From Dissulfuribacter thermophilus (GTDB taxonomy: Bacteria > Desulfobacterota > Dissulfuribacteria > Dissulfuribacterales > Dissulfuribacteraceae), in the NCBI RefSeq assembly GCF_001687335.1, contig NZ_MAGO01000001.1, positions 365,498 to 429,497 of the forward strand: a stretch of 64,000 nucleotides of DNA. Reading direction: 5' to 3'. Below, piece by piece: positions 43,525-51,364 of the stretch. Position 1 is the stretch's first letter; every line of letters begins with the position of its first letter. Both the position numbers and the translations under genes were made by a program. The notes under the pieces were generated by a model. That model made no database searches, was not told where the DNA came from, and saw only the letters and a program-made list of their open reading frames with translations.

Positions 43525-44064
43525 TTATAGTAAAGGGGTTTTAATGAATTGGCTATCAGCTTTATTTTCCTGTTTTTTTATCACGCGCACTTCATGGTTT
43601 TGTGAAATTTCAACGGAATCTACCTCGCTTTTATTTGTCTCAGTCTCTTGTTCGTTGATAGCGCCTTTGGCCTCTTTCATTGCACCGATATAGATCTCAC
43701 AATTTTCACATTTATCGATTCCCTTGGCACAAGCTGTGCTGGCCCTTTCCCAACATGGAGTCGCCTTATTAACAAAGGCAGAACAATTGTCTCTGATATT
43801 TTGAGGACAGTTTTTGATCTCCCAACACGGAGATAGTTCAAGGAGTTTTTTTATTCCGGGGATACTGATTCCCTCATCGTGTATTAGCTGTCTCAAGCAT
43901 TTTATCCATTCGATATCATCTTCTGAAAAATATCTTTTGTTCCCTTGGCGAGCTGGTTTTATGAGCCCTTCTTCCTCATAAATTCTTAGAGTCCTGGGGT
44001 GAACTCCGAGGAGTTTCGCAGCAACACTTATAGGATATATGGGGTCACTTTTATTGACGCTCAT
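43525..44064 (-). CDS. MerR-family regulator with extended cysteine-rich tail (MerR-3)
   Basis: A 179-residue regulator. The HspR-like winged helix (YPISVAAKLLGVHPRTLRIY; EEEGLIKPARQGNKRYFSEDD) and PCWEIKNCPQNIRDNC match the MerR genes at 8138 and 16533. It then adds about 75 residues with five more cysteines (TPCWERASTACAKGIDKCENCEIY), enough for a metal or Fe-S site, and a polar tail. It stands alone with its own promoter and no NrfD gene beside it, so it may act elsewhere in the genome. Confidence 0.87.
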   Translation of the reverse strand: MSVNKSDPIYPISVAAKLLGVHPRTLRIYEEEGLIKPARQGNKRYFSEDDIEWIKCLRQLIHDEGISIPGIKKLLELSPCWEIKNCPQNIRDNCSAFVNKATPCWERASTACAKGIDKCENCEIYIGAMKEAKGAINEQETETNKSEVDSVEISQNHEVRVIKKQENKADSQFIKTPLL

Positions 44065-44096
44065 TTTAGCCGCCTATCCTTTAGGGTAATAATTAT

Positions 44097-44125
44097 GTTA
44101 TAGCGAATTACTTTTTTCTTGTCAA
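44097..44125 (-). promoter_or_regulatory. Promoter of MerR-3
   Basis: Minus-strand TTGACA (44125-44120) and TATAAC (44102-44097) are separated by 17 bases and lie about 33 bases before the start codon. Close sigma70-type match. Confidence 0.7.
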
Positions 44126-44348
44126 GAAAGAACATTTTTTGCTTGAAATAAGTATGTTTATTTTTGCTAAAATTGAGTTTTGTAACAAAAGTAACATTCT
44201 CATATAAAAAATCAAGATATAAAATCTAGTAATTTCAGTATTTTGCTTTAAATAAAAAATTTTAAAAAAAGTTTAATCTATCTTTTTAAGGAAAGAGGGA
44301 AATTTAAATTTTCAACATTTGGGTCAGCAGATCTCTCAAAGGTCTGGG

Positions 44349-45677
44349 TTAAGCTTTGACAAATAGTCCGATAGTCTCTGCATGGCTAGTATGGGGGAAC
44401 ATGTCGCAGATCCGTACCTTCTTCAACTGGTACCTTCCTTTTTCCCAAAGGAGACCTGCATCTCGGGAAAAAGTTGATGGATTGCAGGACACATATACAA
44501 TTCGATCAGGTCTTAGCTCTAGGGCCAAGAATTCACACAATTCCTTAGCCCCTGATCTTGGTGGGTCTAGGAGGACCTTATTGGGTTTTGGATCAATTTT
44601 TAATAGAGAGTCTAAGTCCTTAGTGAGATCCATGCTGGAAAAGATTACATTTGAAATGCTATTTAACCGGGCATTGTGAGTAGCCCTTTCTACCATACTG
44701 GCTTCTCCCTCGATTCCACGAACCTGTTGGGCTTTTTGGGCTAAAGGAAGTGAGAAGTTTCCAATTCCACAAAAGCAATCTATGATAATGTCCCTATCAT
44801 CCAGTTCCAAAAATTCAATAGCACAGTGAATGAGTTTTTGGTTCACTATCCGGTTAATTTGGATAAAATTACCAGGGCTAAATTCCAATCTTAGATCAGG
44901 AGAGTTGAGTTCATAGTAGGGGACTATCCCTGAGTCCAATAGTGGATGAATTGTTTCAGGGCCTCCTGGTTGAAGATAGAGGAAGACCCCGGTGTTTCTT
45001 TCAAAGTCGGTCAGGATGTCTAAATCGTCTCTACTAAGAGGTTCTAGATGACGTATAACAAAAAAATTCCCGTTGTCTGCCCTGTATACTTCTATTTGGG
45101 GAATGCGATCTGGAATCGACAAAGATCCAATTAGTTGTTTTAGGTCAGGTATTAGGTCTGATATGTCGGGTTCGAGGATGACGCAGGCATCCATGTCCTG
45201 TATATAATGGGAATTACGTTCTCTAAAGCCTACCAGTACACCTCCTTTTTTGGGGACAAGTCTTATGCCAAGCCGCGCAGATCTTCTATATCCACATACT
45301 GGCCCAGTAATTGGAGGAAGAGGATTAATGGATTTTAGATTGCCGAATTGATCGAGCTGTTTCACTAGAGTTTGTTCCTTAAATTTTACCTGAAAATCCG
45401 GTTTGACGTGTTGAAGTGTACATCCGCCACAGCTTCCAAAATATGGACAAGGGGGGACATTTCTCTGTAAAGATGGTTCTAGTACCTCTTCTGTAATCCC
45501 TTCAGAAAACTTGGACTTTATTTTTAGGTATCTAAAACGCACTCTTTCTCCTGGGAGTGCTCCGAAGATGAAATGGACCTTGCCATCGATTCGAGCGATA
45601 CCCCTGCCATCGTGAGACAGTGCCTCAATAGTTGCTTCAAATAATTCCTTTGGTATTGATCGTTTTCTCTTCGCCAT
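44349..45677 (-). CDS. rlmD: 23S rRNA (uracil-5)-methyltransferase, RlmD/RumA type
   Basis: SAM-dependent RNA m5U methyltransferase of 442 residues: an N-terminal TRAM domain (FEATIEALSHDGRGIARIDGKVHF), an Fe-S cysteine cluster (CPYFGSCGGCTLQH), the SAM-binding IIDCFCGIGNFSLPLA and the catalytic cysteine in YVSCNPSTFSRD. RlmC and RlmD cannot be told apart with certainty. The spacer before the next gene to the left carries no features I recognise. Confidence 0.92.
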   Translation of the reverse strand: MAKRKRSIPKELFEATIEALSHDGRGIARIDGKVHFIFGALPGERVRFRYLKIKSKFSEGITEEVLEPSLQRNVPPCPYFGSCGGCTLQHVKPDFQVKFKEQTLVKQLDQFGNLKSINPLPPITGPVCGYRRSARLGIRLVPKKGGVLVGFRERNSHYIQDMDACVILEPDISDLIPDLKQLIGSLSIPDRIPQIEVYRADNGNFFVIRHLEPLSRDDLDILTDFERNTGVFLYLQPGGPETIHPLLDSGIVPYYELNSPDLRLEFSPGNFIQINRIVNQKLIHCAIEFLELDDRDIIIDCFCGIGNFSLPLAQKAQQVRGIEGEASMVERATHNARLNSISNVIFSSMDLTKDLDSLLKIDPKPNKVLLDPPRSGAKELCEFLALELRPDRIVYVSCNPSTFSRDAGLLWEKGRYQLKKVRICDMFPHTSHAETIGLFVKA

Positions 45678-46015
45678 TTTGTCACAAAAAGTCGTTGGTT
45701 ATCTGTTGTCAATTTTACAGTGAAAATACCCGTTGGGATAATTCGCCTAATATAACAGGTAGAAGGCAGAAGGTAGAAGGAAGAAGCAAGCCCTGCCTGT
45801 ACAAAAGCCAGAGGCCCTACCTTCTACCTCTCTTCAGCTTCTGCCTTCTTCCTTCTACCTTCTCCCTATTCTTATTTTCATCCACGAGGGTGACGAATTC
45901 GTTCGTCATGAAAGTTTGGGTTAAAAATCTCTTTTTCACTGATCAAGATTAATTTTTTTGCTGAGAAATGCAATTTGAGATTTGAGTTTTTTGTTGGATT
46001 TGTTATTTCTATCTT
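45678..46015. other. Intergenic region with purine-rich inverted repeat
   Basis: This 338-base divergent spacer between the methyltransferase and comM is dominated by the AGAAGG/CCTTCT inverted repeat at 45756-45866. No promoter is convincing by eye. Confidence 0.5.
45756..45866. repeat. Polypurine/polypyrimidine inverted repeat
   Basis: The left arm is built of AGAAGGC/T repeats (from 45760) and the right arm of CCTTCT repeats. The core pair AGAAGGTAGAAGGAAGAAG (45768-45786) and CTTCTTCCTTCTACCTTCT (45845-45863) is a perfect 19-base match, with GGTAGAAGG copies repeated within each arm. The loop is about 58 bases. It has the form of a dispersed repeat. Confidence 0.75.
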
Positions 46016-47551
46016 ATGCTTGCCCAGATCAAATCATCTGTCCTTACAGGTATTACTGCCCACCCTATATTGGTCGAAGTAGATGTAGCACATGGGCTTC
46101 CGGGCTTCCACATAGTTGGTCTTCCAGAAGGGGCTGTTAAAGAGAGTCGGGAAAGGGTCAGGAGTGCGATAAAAAATTCTGGCTATGAATTCCCTACAAA
46201 GCGTATCACTGTAAATTTGGCACCTGCAGACATAAAAAAAGAGGGTGCAGGTCTGGATCTGCCCATTGCCATTGCAATCCTTTGTTGCACAGGGCTCCTA
46301 CAGGAAGAACGCCTCAAGGGTACGATATTTCTTGGAGAGCTATCTCTTGATGGTTCCCTTAGGAAGACGCGCGGGGTATTGCCCATTGCCCTTGGGGCAA
46401 GAGAATGGGGCGTTGAGGAAATAGTAGTGCCCTTGGAAAATGGAAGCGAAGGTGCGATAGTTGAGGGGCTTTGGGTGAGGGGTGCACAACATCTAGCAGA
46501 AATCGTAAGGCATTTTAGAGGTGAAGCAGAGATTGAGCCCCAGATCGTCAATTTAGATGAGCTTTTTACCAAAAAAGGCCGCTATCCTTACGATTTTTCA
46601 GAAGTCATTGGCCAGGATCATGCCAAGCGGGCCCTTGAAATAGCTGCCGCAGGAGGCCACAATTGTCTTCTAAGTGGTCCTCCAGGGTCTGGAAAGACCA
46701 TGCTTGCCAAAAGGGTTCCTACAATTTTACCCAAAATGACCCTTGATGAGGCCCTCGAGACAACGTCAATTCACAGTGTAGCAGGTATCTTGCCCTCAGA
46801 TGTCCCTCTTATTACAGAACGCCCTTTTTGTTCCCCTCACCATACTATCTCAGATGCAGGCCTTGTGGGCGGGGGGCAGAATCCCAGACCCGGTCAAGTT
46901 AGCCTTGCTCACAATGGCGTTTTATTTTTAGATGAATTACCTGAATTCAGGAAAAATGTCCTAGAGGCCTTGAGGCAGCCCATGGAAGATGGGGTGGTCA
47001 CAATTTCTAGGGTGCAGTCCTCTGTGGTTTATCCAGCGAGATTTACACTGGTTGCTGCACAAAATCTATGCCCCTGTGGAAGGCTAGGAGACCCCAGAGG
47101 TGGGTGTCTTTGTACGCAGGCGCAGATCCTCAAGTATCAATCCAAGGCTTCTGGACCGCTTCTAGATAGAATCGATCTCCATATCGAAGTTCCACAGGTC
47201 CCATTTGAAGACTTAAAGGAAAGTGGGCAGACTGAGACTTCTGAAAAGATGAGGGAGAGAGTGGAGGCCGCACGTTCAATCCAACAAAGACGCTTTAGAG
47301 GTACAAATATTTTTTCTAACTCCAGAATGGGGCCAAGAGAAATCGAAGAATTTTGTAACCTCAATAATGATGATATGACCTTTTTGGAAACAGCTGTCTC
47401 TAAGCTTGGCCTCAGCGCAAGGGCCTATCATAAGATATTGAAGGTAGCGCGGACAATTGCAGATCTTGACGATTCCAATGACATAAAAAGATCCCATCTC
47501 GGAGAAGCAATGCAATATAGGTCTTATGGGGACACAAGATTCTGGCAATAA
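46016..47551 (+). CDS. comM: ComM/YifB-family Mg-chelatase-like AAA ATPase
   Basis: A 511-residue hexameric helicase-type protein that promotes branch migration during natural transformation in Gram-negative bacteria. Order: Lon-like N-terminal fold (VDVAHGLPGFHIVGLPEGAVKESRERVR), AAA+ Walker A SGPPGSGKTM, FLDELPEF (Walker B) and the zinc-type CPCGRLGDPRGGCLCT, then a Mg-chelatase C-terminal domain. It overlaps the next gene by 26 bases. Confidence 0.93.
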   Translation: MLAQIKSSVLTGITAHPILVEVDVAHGLPGFHIVGLPEGAVKESRERVRSAIKNSGYEFPTKRITVNLAPADIKKEGAGLDLPIAIAILCCTGLLQEERLKGTIFLGELSLDGSLRKTRGVLPIALGAREWGVEEIVVPLENGSEGAIVEGLWVRGAQHLAEIVRHFRGEAEIEPQIVNLDELFTKKGRYPYDFSEVIGQDHAKRALEIAAAGGHNCLLSGPPGSGKTMLAKRVPTILPKMTLDEALETTSIHSVAGILPSDVPLITERPFCSPHHTISDAGLVGGGQNPRPGQVSLAHNGVLFLDELPEFRKNVLEALRQPMEDGVVTISRVQSSVVYPARFTLVAAQNLCPCGRLGDPRGGCLCTQAQILKYQSKASGPLLDRIDLHIEVPQVPFEDLKESGQTETSEKMRERVEAARSIQQRRFRGTNIFSNSRMGPREIEEFCNLNNDDMTFLETAVSKLGLSARAYHKILKVARTIADLDDSNDIKRSHLGEAMQYRSYGDTRFWQ

Positions 47552-48242
47552 GACCTGGGATATTACCCTCATTGGTACCATCCACCTCTTTGAAGAGTCA
47601 GAAGAAAAACTTCATAGCCTACTTGAAGAGTTAAGCCCCAAAGTCATTACTGTGGAGATTAGCAGTTTTTCAGTGGAATTTAGGAGACAGAGACAAGATA
47701 TTTGGGCAAAGAAATTGGAAAAGGCCCTTTCGGATCTCCCAAAAGAACTTCTTGATTGTCCAAAGCTCGAACTCTTAAGAAGACAGATAAATACTCCGTA
47801 TGAATGGCGTGTGGCCCTGGAATATTCATCCCAAAAGGGGGTGCGACTCCTTCCAATAGATGTTGGAGATTTGTCCCGGTATGAGCTTCCAACCTGGGAA
47901 CATGAATTGTTGAGTCGCAAGAATATAGAGTACATTTCAAAAAATATAGATTTAAAGTCTGTTACGGAACATTTCGCCAGATTGAAAAGGGAAGCGGAGC
48001 ACTTACTGGAGCAAAAAAATAGTTACCCAATGGCATTACATCCGCTTTCCTGGTTAAAAGATCCTTTTTGGACACAAAGGGAAATAAAGCTTGCCAGGCG
48101 TTTGTTTAGAGTCCTCAGGGTTTGCAAAGAGGTAGTGCATATTTCCGGTTGGATGCACCTGGTTGAAGGTAGTCCGTGGAAGACCCTTATAGATCATTTA
48201 AGGGAAGGCGGGGCAAGGATAGAGGTAAAAATGGCATTTTAA
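47526..48242 (+). CDS. TraB/PrgY-like domain protein
   Basis: A 238-residue cytoplasmic protein with GTIHLFEES near residues 17-25, VITVEISSFS and, near the C-terminus, VHISGWMHLVEG. The GT-x-H-x4-S and later G-x2-H pattern resembles the TraB/PrgY/TIKI superfamily, which includes metalloproteases and pheromone-shutdown proteins. No signal or membrane segment is present. It overlaps comM by 26 bases and converges on the phosphorelay gene with a four-base overlap. The family assignment is by motif only. Confidence 0.6.
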   Translation: MGTQDSGNKTWDITLIGTIHLFEESEEKLHSLLEELSPKVITVEISSFSVEFRRQRQDIWAKKLEKALSDLPKELLDCPKLELLRRQINTPYEWRVALEYSSQKGVRLLPIDVGDLSRYELPTWEHELLSRKNIEYISKNIDLKSVTEHFARLKREAEHLLEQKNSYPMALHPLSWLKDPFWTQREIKLARRLFRVLRVCKEVVHISGWMHLVEGSPWKTLIDHLREGGARIEVKMAF

Positions 48243-50881
48243 TCTAAAAGGTCACGCACAGCCTTGGCAAGACTTGACGGGCTAAAAGGTTTTTGAAGTA
48301 ATTTCGCAATACCCAATTCCTTTGCCTTCTTTTCATCTATAGATTCACTGAAACCAGTACACACTATAATGGGAGTATTGGGGCTCATCTCCGAAATGGC
48401 CTTTGCCAATTTATCACCTCTCATTTTGGGCATAGTCATGTCCGTGATTACGAGATCGAATTCATTGGGTTCCTCTTTAAATGCTTTTAAGGCCTTCTCA
48501 GGGTCAGTAAGGCCTACTACATTATAAGTCAACTGACTGAGCAAATCTTTTGCAAATTCCACTATTGTGTGGTCGTCGTCTACAAAAAGTATTCTTTCAT
48601 GTTTTCCTGTTAGCAGGACTCTGTCTGGATCAAGTGTTTCAGTTTCACTGTGGTCTACACAAATATAAGGAAAATATAGGAAAAATTCAGTCCCTTTTCC
48701 CACCTCACTTTTTACCTTGATTGCTCCATGGGATGAAGTGACAATACCGTGTACCACAGAAAGCCCAAGTCCTGTCCCCCTTCCATGTGCTTTAGTGGTG
48801 AAGTAAGGTTCAAAGATCTTGGTTAGATTTTTTTTATCTATCCCTATACCTGTGTCCTTTACAAGGATTTCTACATACGTTCCCGCAGGTAGTGGTGGAT
48901 CGATCTCTTTATTCATCTCTTCAAAGCTCACCTTTTTTATCCTCACTGTAAGCACTCCACCATCAGGCATGGCATGTTGGGAGTTTACGCAGAGATTCAT
49001 TAGTATTTGGTGAATTTCTACTGGATCTGCCAGGATGGTGGCATCTTGACATTCAATTTCTTGGGAGATTTCAATGCTCGTGGGAATTGCGGCCCTGAGG
49101 AGTTTTAGGGTCTCCTTGGCAACAGGAACTATATTTAGTGGTCTATGTTCCTTAGTCGACTGTCTGCTAAAGGTCAAAATCTGTTGTACTAGATCCTTGG
49201 CCCTTTTTGAGGCAGCTTGTATTTCTTTAATATAAGTTTTTAGTTTGCTGCCATCAGGAACTAGACATTCACAGAGTTCAGCATATCCGATTATTGGCAT
49301 AAGTATATTGTTGAAATCATGAGCAATACCTCCAGCCAAAGTCCCTATCGCCTCCATCTTTTGGGCCTGACGTAGCCGATTTTCAAGCTCAATCTTTTCA
49401 GTTACGTCTTCTTTCAATGCCAGAAAATGGGTTATGTTTCCGTCTGCATCGAGGATTGGGCTAATAATGACATCTTCGTGGAAGATCGTTCCGTCTTTTC
49501 TCCTGTTGATGAACTGCCCAGTCCAAACCTGTTTTGATTTGATTGTAGCCCATAGGTCACGGTAGGTCTCTTGAGGAGTCCTGCCGGATTTTAATATCCT
49601 TGGAGTTTTACCAATCACTTCCCCAGGTGTATACCCTGTTATCCGGGTAAAAGCTGGATTTACGTATTCAATAGTTCCTTTTCGGTCTGTGATGACCACC
49701 GATAGAGGACTTTGTTCAATGGCAATAGAGAGTTTTCTTATCTGATCCTCTGCAATATGTTGCTCTGTTCTATCTCTGATTATGCCAAGTATGCATTTTC
49801 TCCCTTTGTATTCAAGTATGCTTAGACTCGCTTCACAATAGAGTTTTTCCCCCTTCTTTGTGATTCCTATGAAATTGCAGAGTCCTCTTTGAGAATCAGA
49901 TCCCTTTTTAATTAGATCCATTTTGGAGCGTACATTGTTTCGGCTTTGTGAGGCAACAATTGTTAAGACGTCGACACCATTGGCCGTTATCTCTGAAACA
50001 TCATAACCAAACATTTCAATAAATTTTGGATTTACGAATTCAAATTTCCATTCATTCTCAAGAAATATGGCATCGTTAGAATGATTGACTAGTTCCTGAT
50101 ATCTTTTTAGAAGCTCCTTCTCTTCAGTAATGTCCCTAAAGATCGACAAGAAGGCATTTTCGCCATTAAATTTAATAGGGACTGAATTGACCTCGATTTC
50201 ACGCTCTCTTCCATCAATGGTGATGAATTTTTGCTCCATGGGCCCAGGCGATTTACCTTGTACAAGGCATTTTAATCTTTTCTGTACGATTTCAAGAAAT
50301 TTTGGATGTACAAACTCAAGAAGATTTCGGCCAAGTACTTCTTTTTTATCCTTTGCCCCTGAAATCCTCAATGCATAATCATTTATGTATTGAATTCGAA
50401 AATCTTTTACGACCACCATTCCTATGGGGGCATACTTGATCAGTGATTGAAATTGCTCTTTACTCTCTTTTAGGGCATTTGAGGTCTGTTTATTCTCTTC
50501 GATCAGCCTTTTTTTCTGGAAAGCCGACTGGATAGAAGGCACAAGCATGGAAAGATTTTCCTTTATACAGTAATCCCATGCCCCTGCCTTCATACATTCC
50601 ACTGCTGTGAGTTCATTTATGGAGCCAGTAACGATTATGAATGGAAGATCTGGATCAAATTCTTGGACAATTTTTAGGGCATCTAGCCCTGAAAACCTTG
50701 GGAGTATGTAGTCACTGAGTACAATATGAGGCCTAAATTCTTCTAATGAACTTTTTAGCCCATCTTCATCTTCCACAACCTGGAGTTCAAAAGGAGAGCC
50801 CAGTTTTTTTAGTTCACGTTTTATCAGTTCTACATCAGATGGTAGGTCTTCTATTAAGAGAATGCGCAAGTCTTTTTTCAT
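48239..50881 (-). CDS. Hybrid histidine kinase with N- and C-terminal receivers
   Basis: An 880-residue cytoplasmic phosphorelay protein without a membrane segment. Order: receiver (about 1-120; LSDYILPRFSGLDAL), three PAS domains (about 135-255, 262-380 and 385-505), an HPK4-type kinase core (GIAHDFNNILMPIIGYAEL; LMNLCVNSQHAMPDGG; DTGIGI; GTGLGLSVVHGI) and a second receiver (about 765-880; LVITDMTMPKMRGDK). Last of three signalling genes on the minus strand, with 16 bases between it and the receiver gene upstream. Confidence 0.93.
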   Translation of the reverse strand: MKKDLRILLIEDLPSDVELIKRELKKLGSPFELQVVEDEDGLKSSLEEFRPHIVLSDYILPRFSGLDALKIVQEFDPDLPFIIVTGSINELTAVECMKAGAWDYCIKENLSMLVPSIQSAFQKKRLIEENKQTSNALKESKEQFQSLIKYAPIGMVVVKDFRIQYINDYALRISGAKDKKEVLGRNLLEFVHPKFLEIVQKRLKCLVQGKSPGPMEQKFITIDGREREIEVNSVPIKFNGENAFLSIFRDITEEKELLKRYQELVNHSNDAIFLENEWKFEFVNPKFIEMFGYDVSEITANGVDVLTIVASQSRNNVRSKMDLIKKGSDSQRGLCNFIGITKKGEKLYCEASLSILEYKGRKCILGIIRDRTEQHIAEDQIRKLSIAIEQSPLSVVITDRKGTIEYVNPAFTRITGYTPGEVIGKTPRILKSGRTPQETYRDLWATIKSKQVWTGQFINRRKDGTIFHEDVIISPILDADGNITHFLALKEDVTEKIELENRLRQAQKMEAIGTLAGGIAHDFNNILMPIIGYAELCECLVPDGSKLKTYIKEIQAASKRAKDLVQQILTFSRQSTKEHRPLNIVPVAKETLKLLRAAIPTSIEISQEIECQDATILADPVEIHQILMNLCVNSQHAMPDGGVLTVRIKKVSFEEMNKEIDPPLPAGTYVEILVKDTGIGIDKKNLTKIFEPYFTTKAHGRGTGLGLSVVHGIVTSSHGAIKVKSEVGKGTEFFLYFPYICVDHSETETLDPDRVLLTGKHERILFVDDDHTIVEFAKDLLSQLTYNVVGLTDPEKALKAFKEEPNEFDLVITDMTMPKMRGDKLAKAISEMSPNTPIIVCTGFSESIDEKKAKELGIAKLLQKPFSPSSLAKAVRDLLD

Positions 50882-50897
50882 TTACTTGTTCACTTAT

Positions 50898-51347
50898 TTA
50901 GTTCCAACTTTCTGGAATTTCATTTAAAATGACCCAGTAAAGCCCTAGATTCTTAATGCATTCCATAAATTCTGCGAAGTCCACTGGTTTCTTTATATAG
51001 CTATTTACCCCTAGCCTATAACTCTCCACTAGATCCCTCTCCTCTTTTGAGGAGGTCAGAACTACCACAGGAACCATCTTAGTGCTCTCATCACCTTTTA
51101 ATTCTCTCAATACTTCAAGGCCATCTATTTTAGGAAGTTTCAGGTCGAGAAGTATCAATTTGGGCCGTTCATGTTTAGAGTGTCCTTCATATTTGCCCCT
51201 TGAAAATATGTAATCAAGAGCATCTTCTCCATCACGAAGGACTATTATCTTATTTGTGAGATTATATTTTTTAAAGGCCCTAAGTGTAAGTTCAATGTCA
51301 TCAGGGTTGTCTTCAATAAGGACGATATCAACTGCTTCATTAGGCAT
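50898..51347 (-). CDS. Single-domain response regulator, Rcp1-like
   Basis: A 149-residue receiver of the type that pairs with phytochrome-like kinases: LIEDNPDDIELTLRAFKK, the phospho-acceptor in LILLDLKLPKIDGLEVL, VVVLTSSKEERDLVESYRLGVNSYIKKPVDF. No output domain. It is encoded 17 bases after the large kinase gene and 16 before the hybrid kinase gene, implying a three-protein relay. Confidence 0.93.
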   Translation of the reverse strand: MPNEAVDIVLIEDNPDDIELTLRAFKKYNLTNKIIVLRDGEDALDYIFSRGKYEGHSKHERPKLILLDLKLPKIDGLEVLRELKGDESTKMVPVVVLTSSKEERDLVESYRLGVNSYIKKPVDFAEFMECIKNLGLYWVILNEIPESWN

Positions 51348-51364
51348 TACCCACCTCCTTTTTG

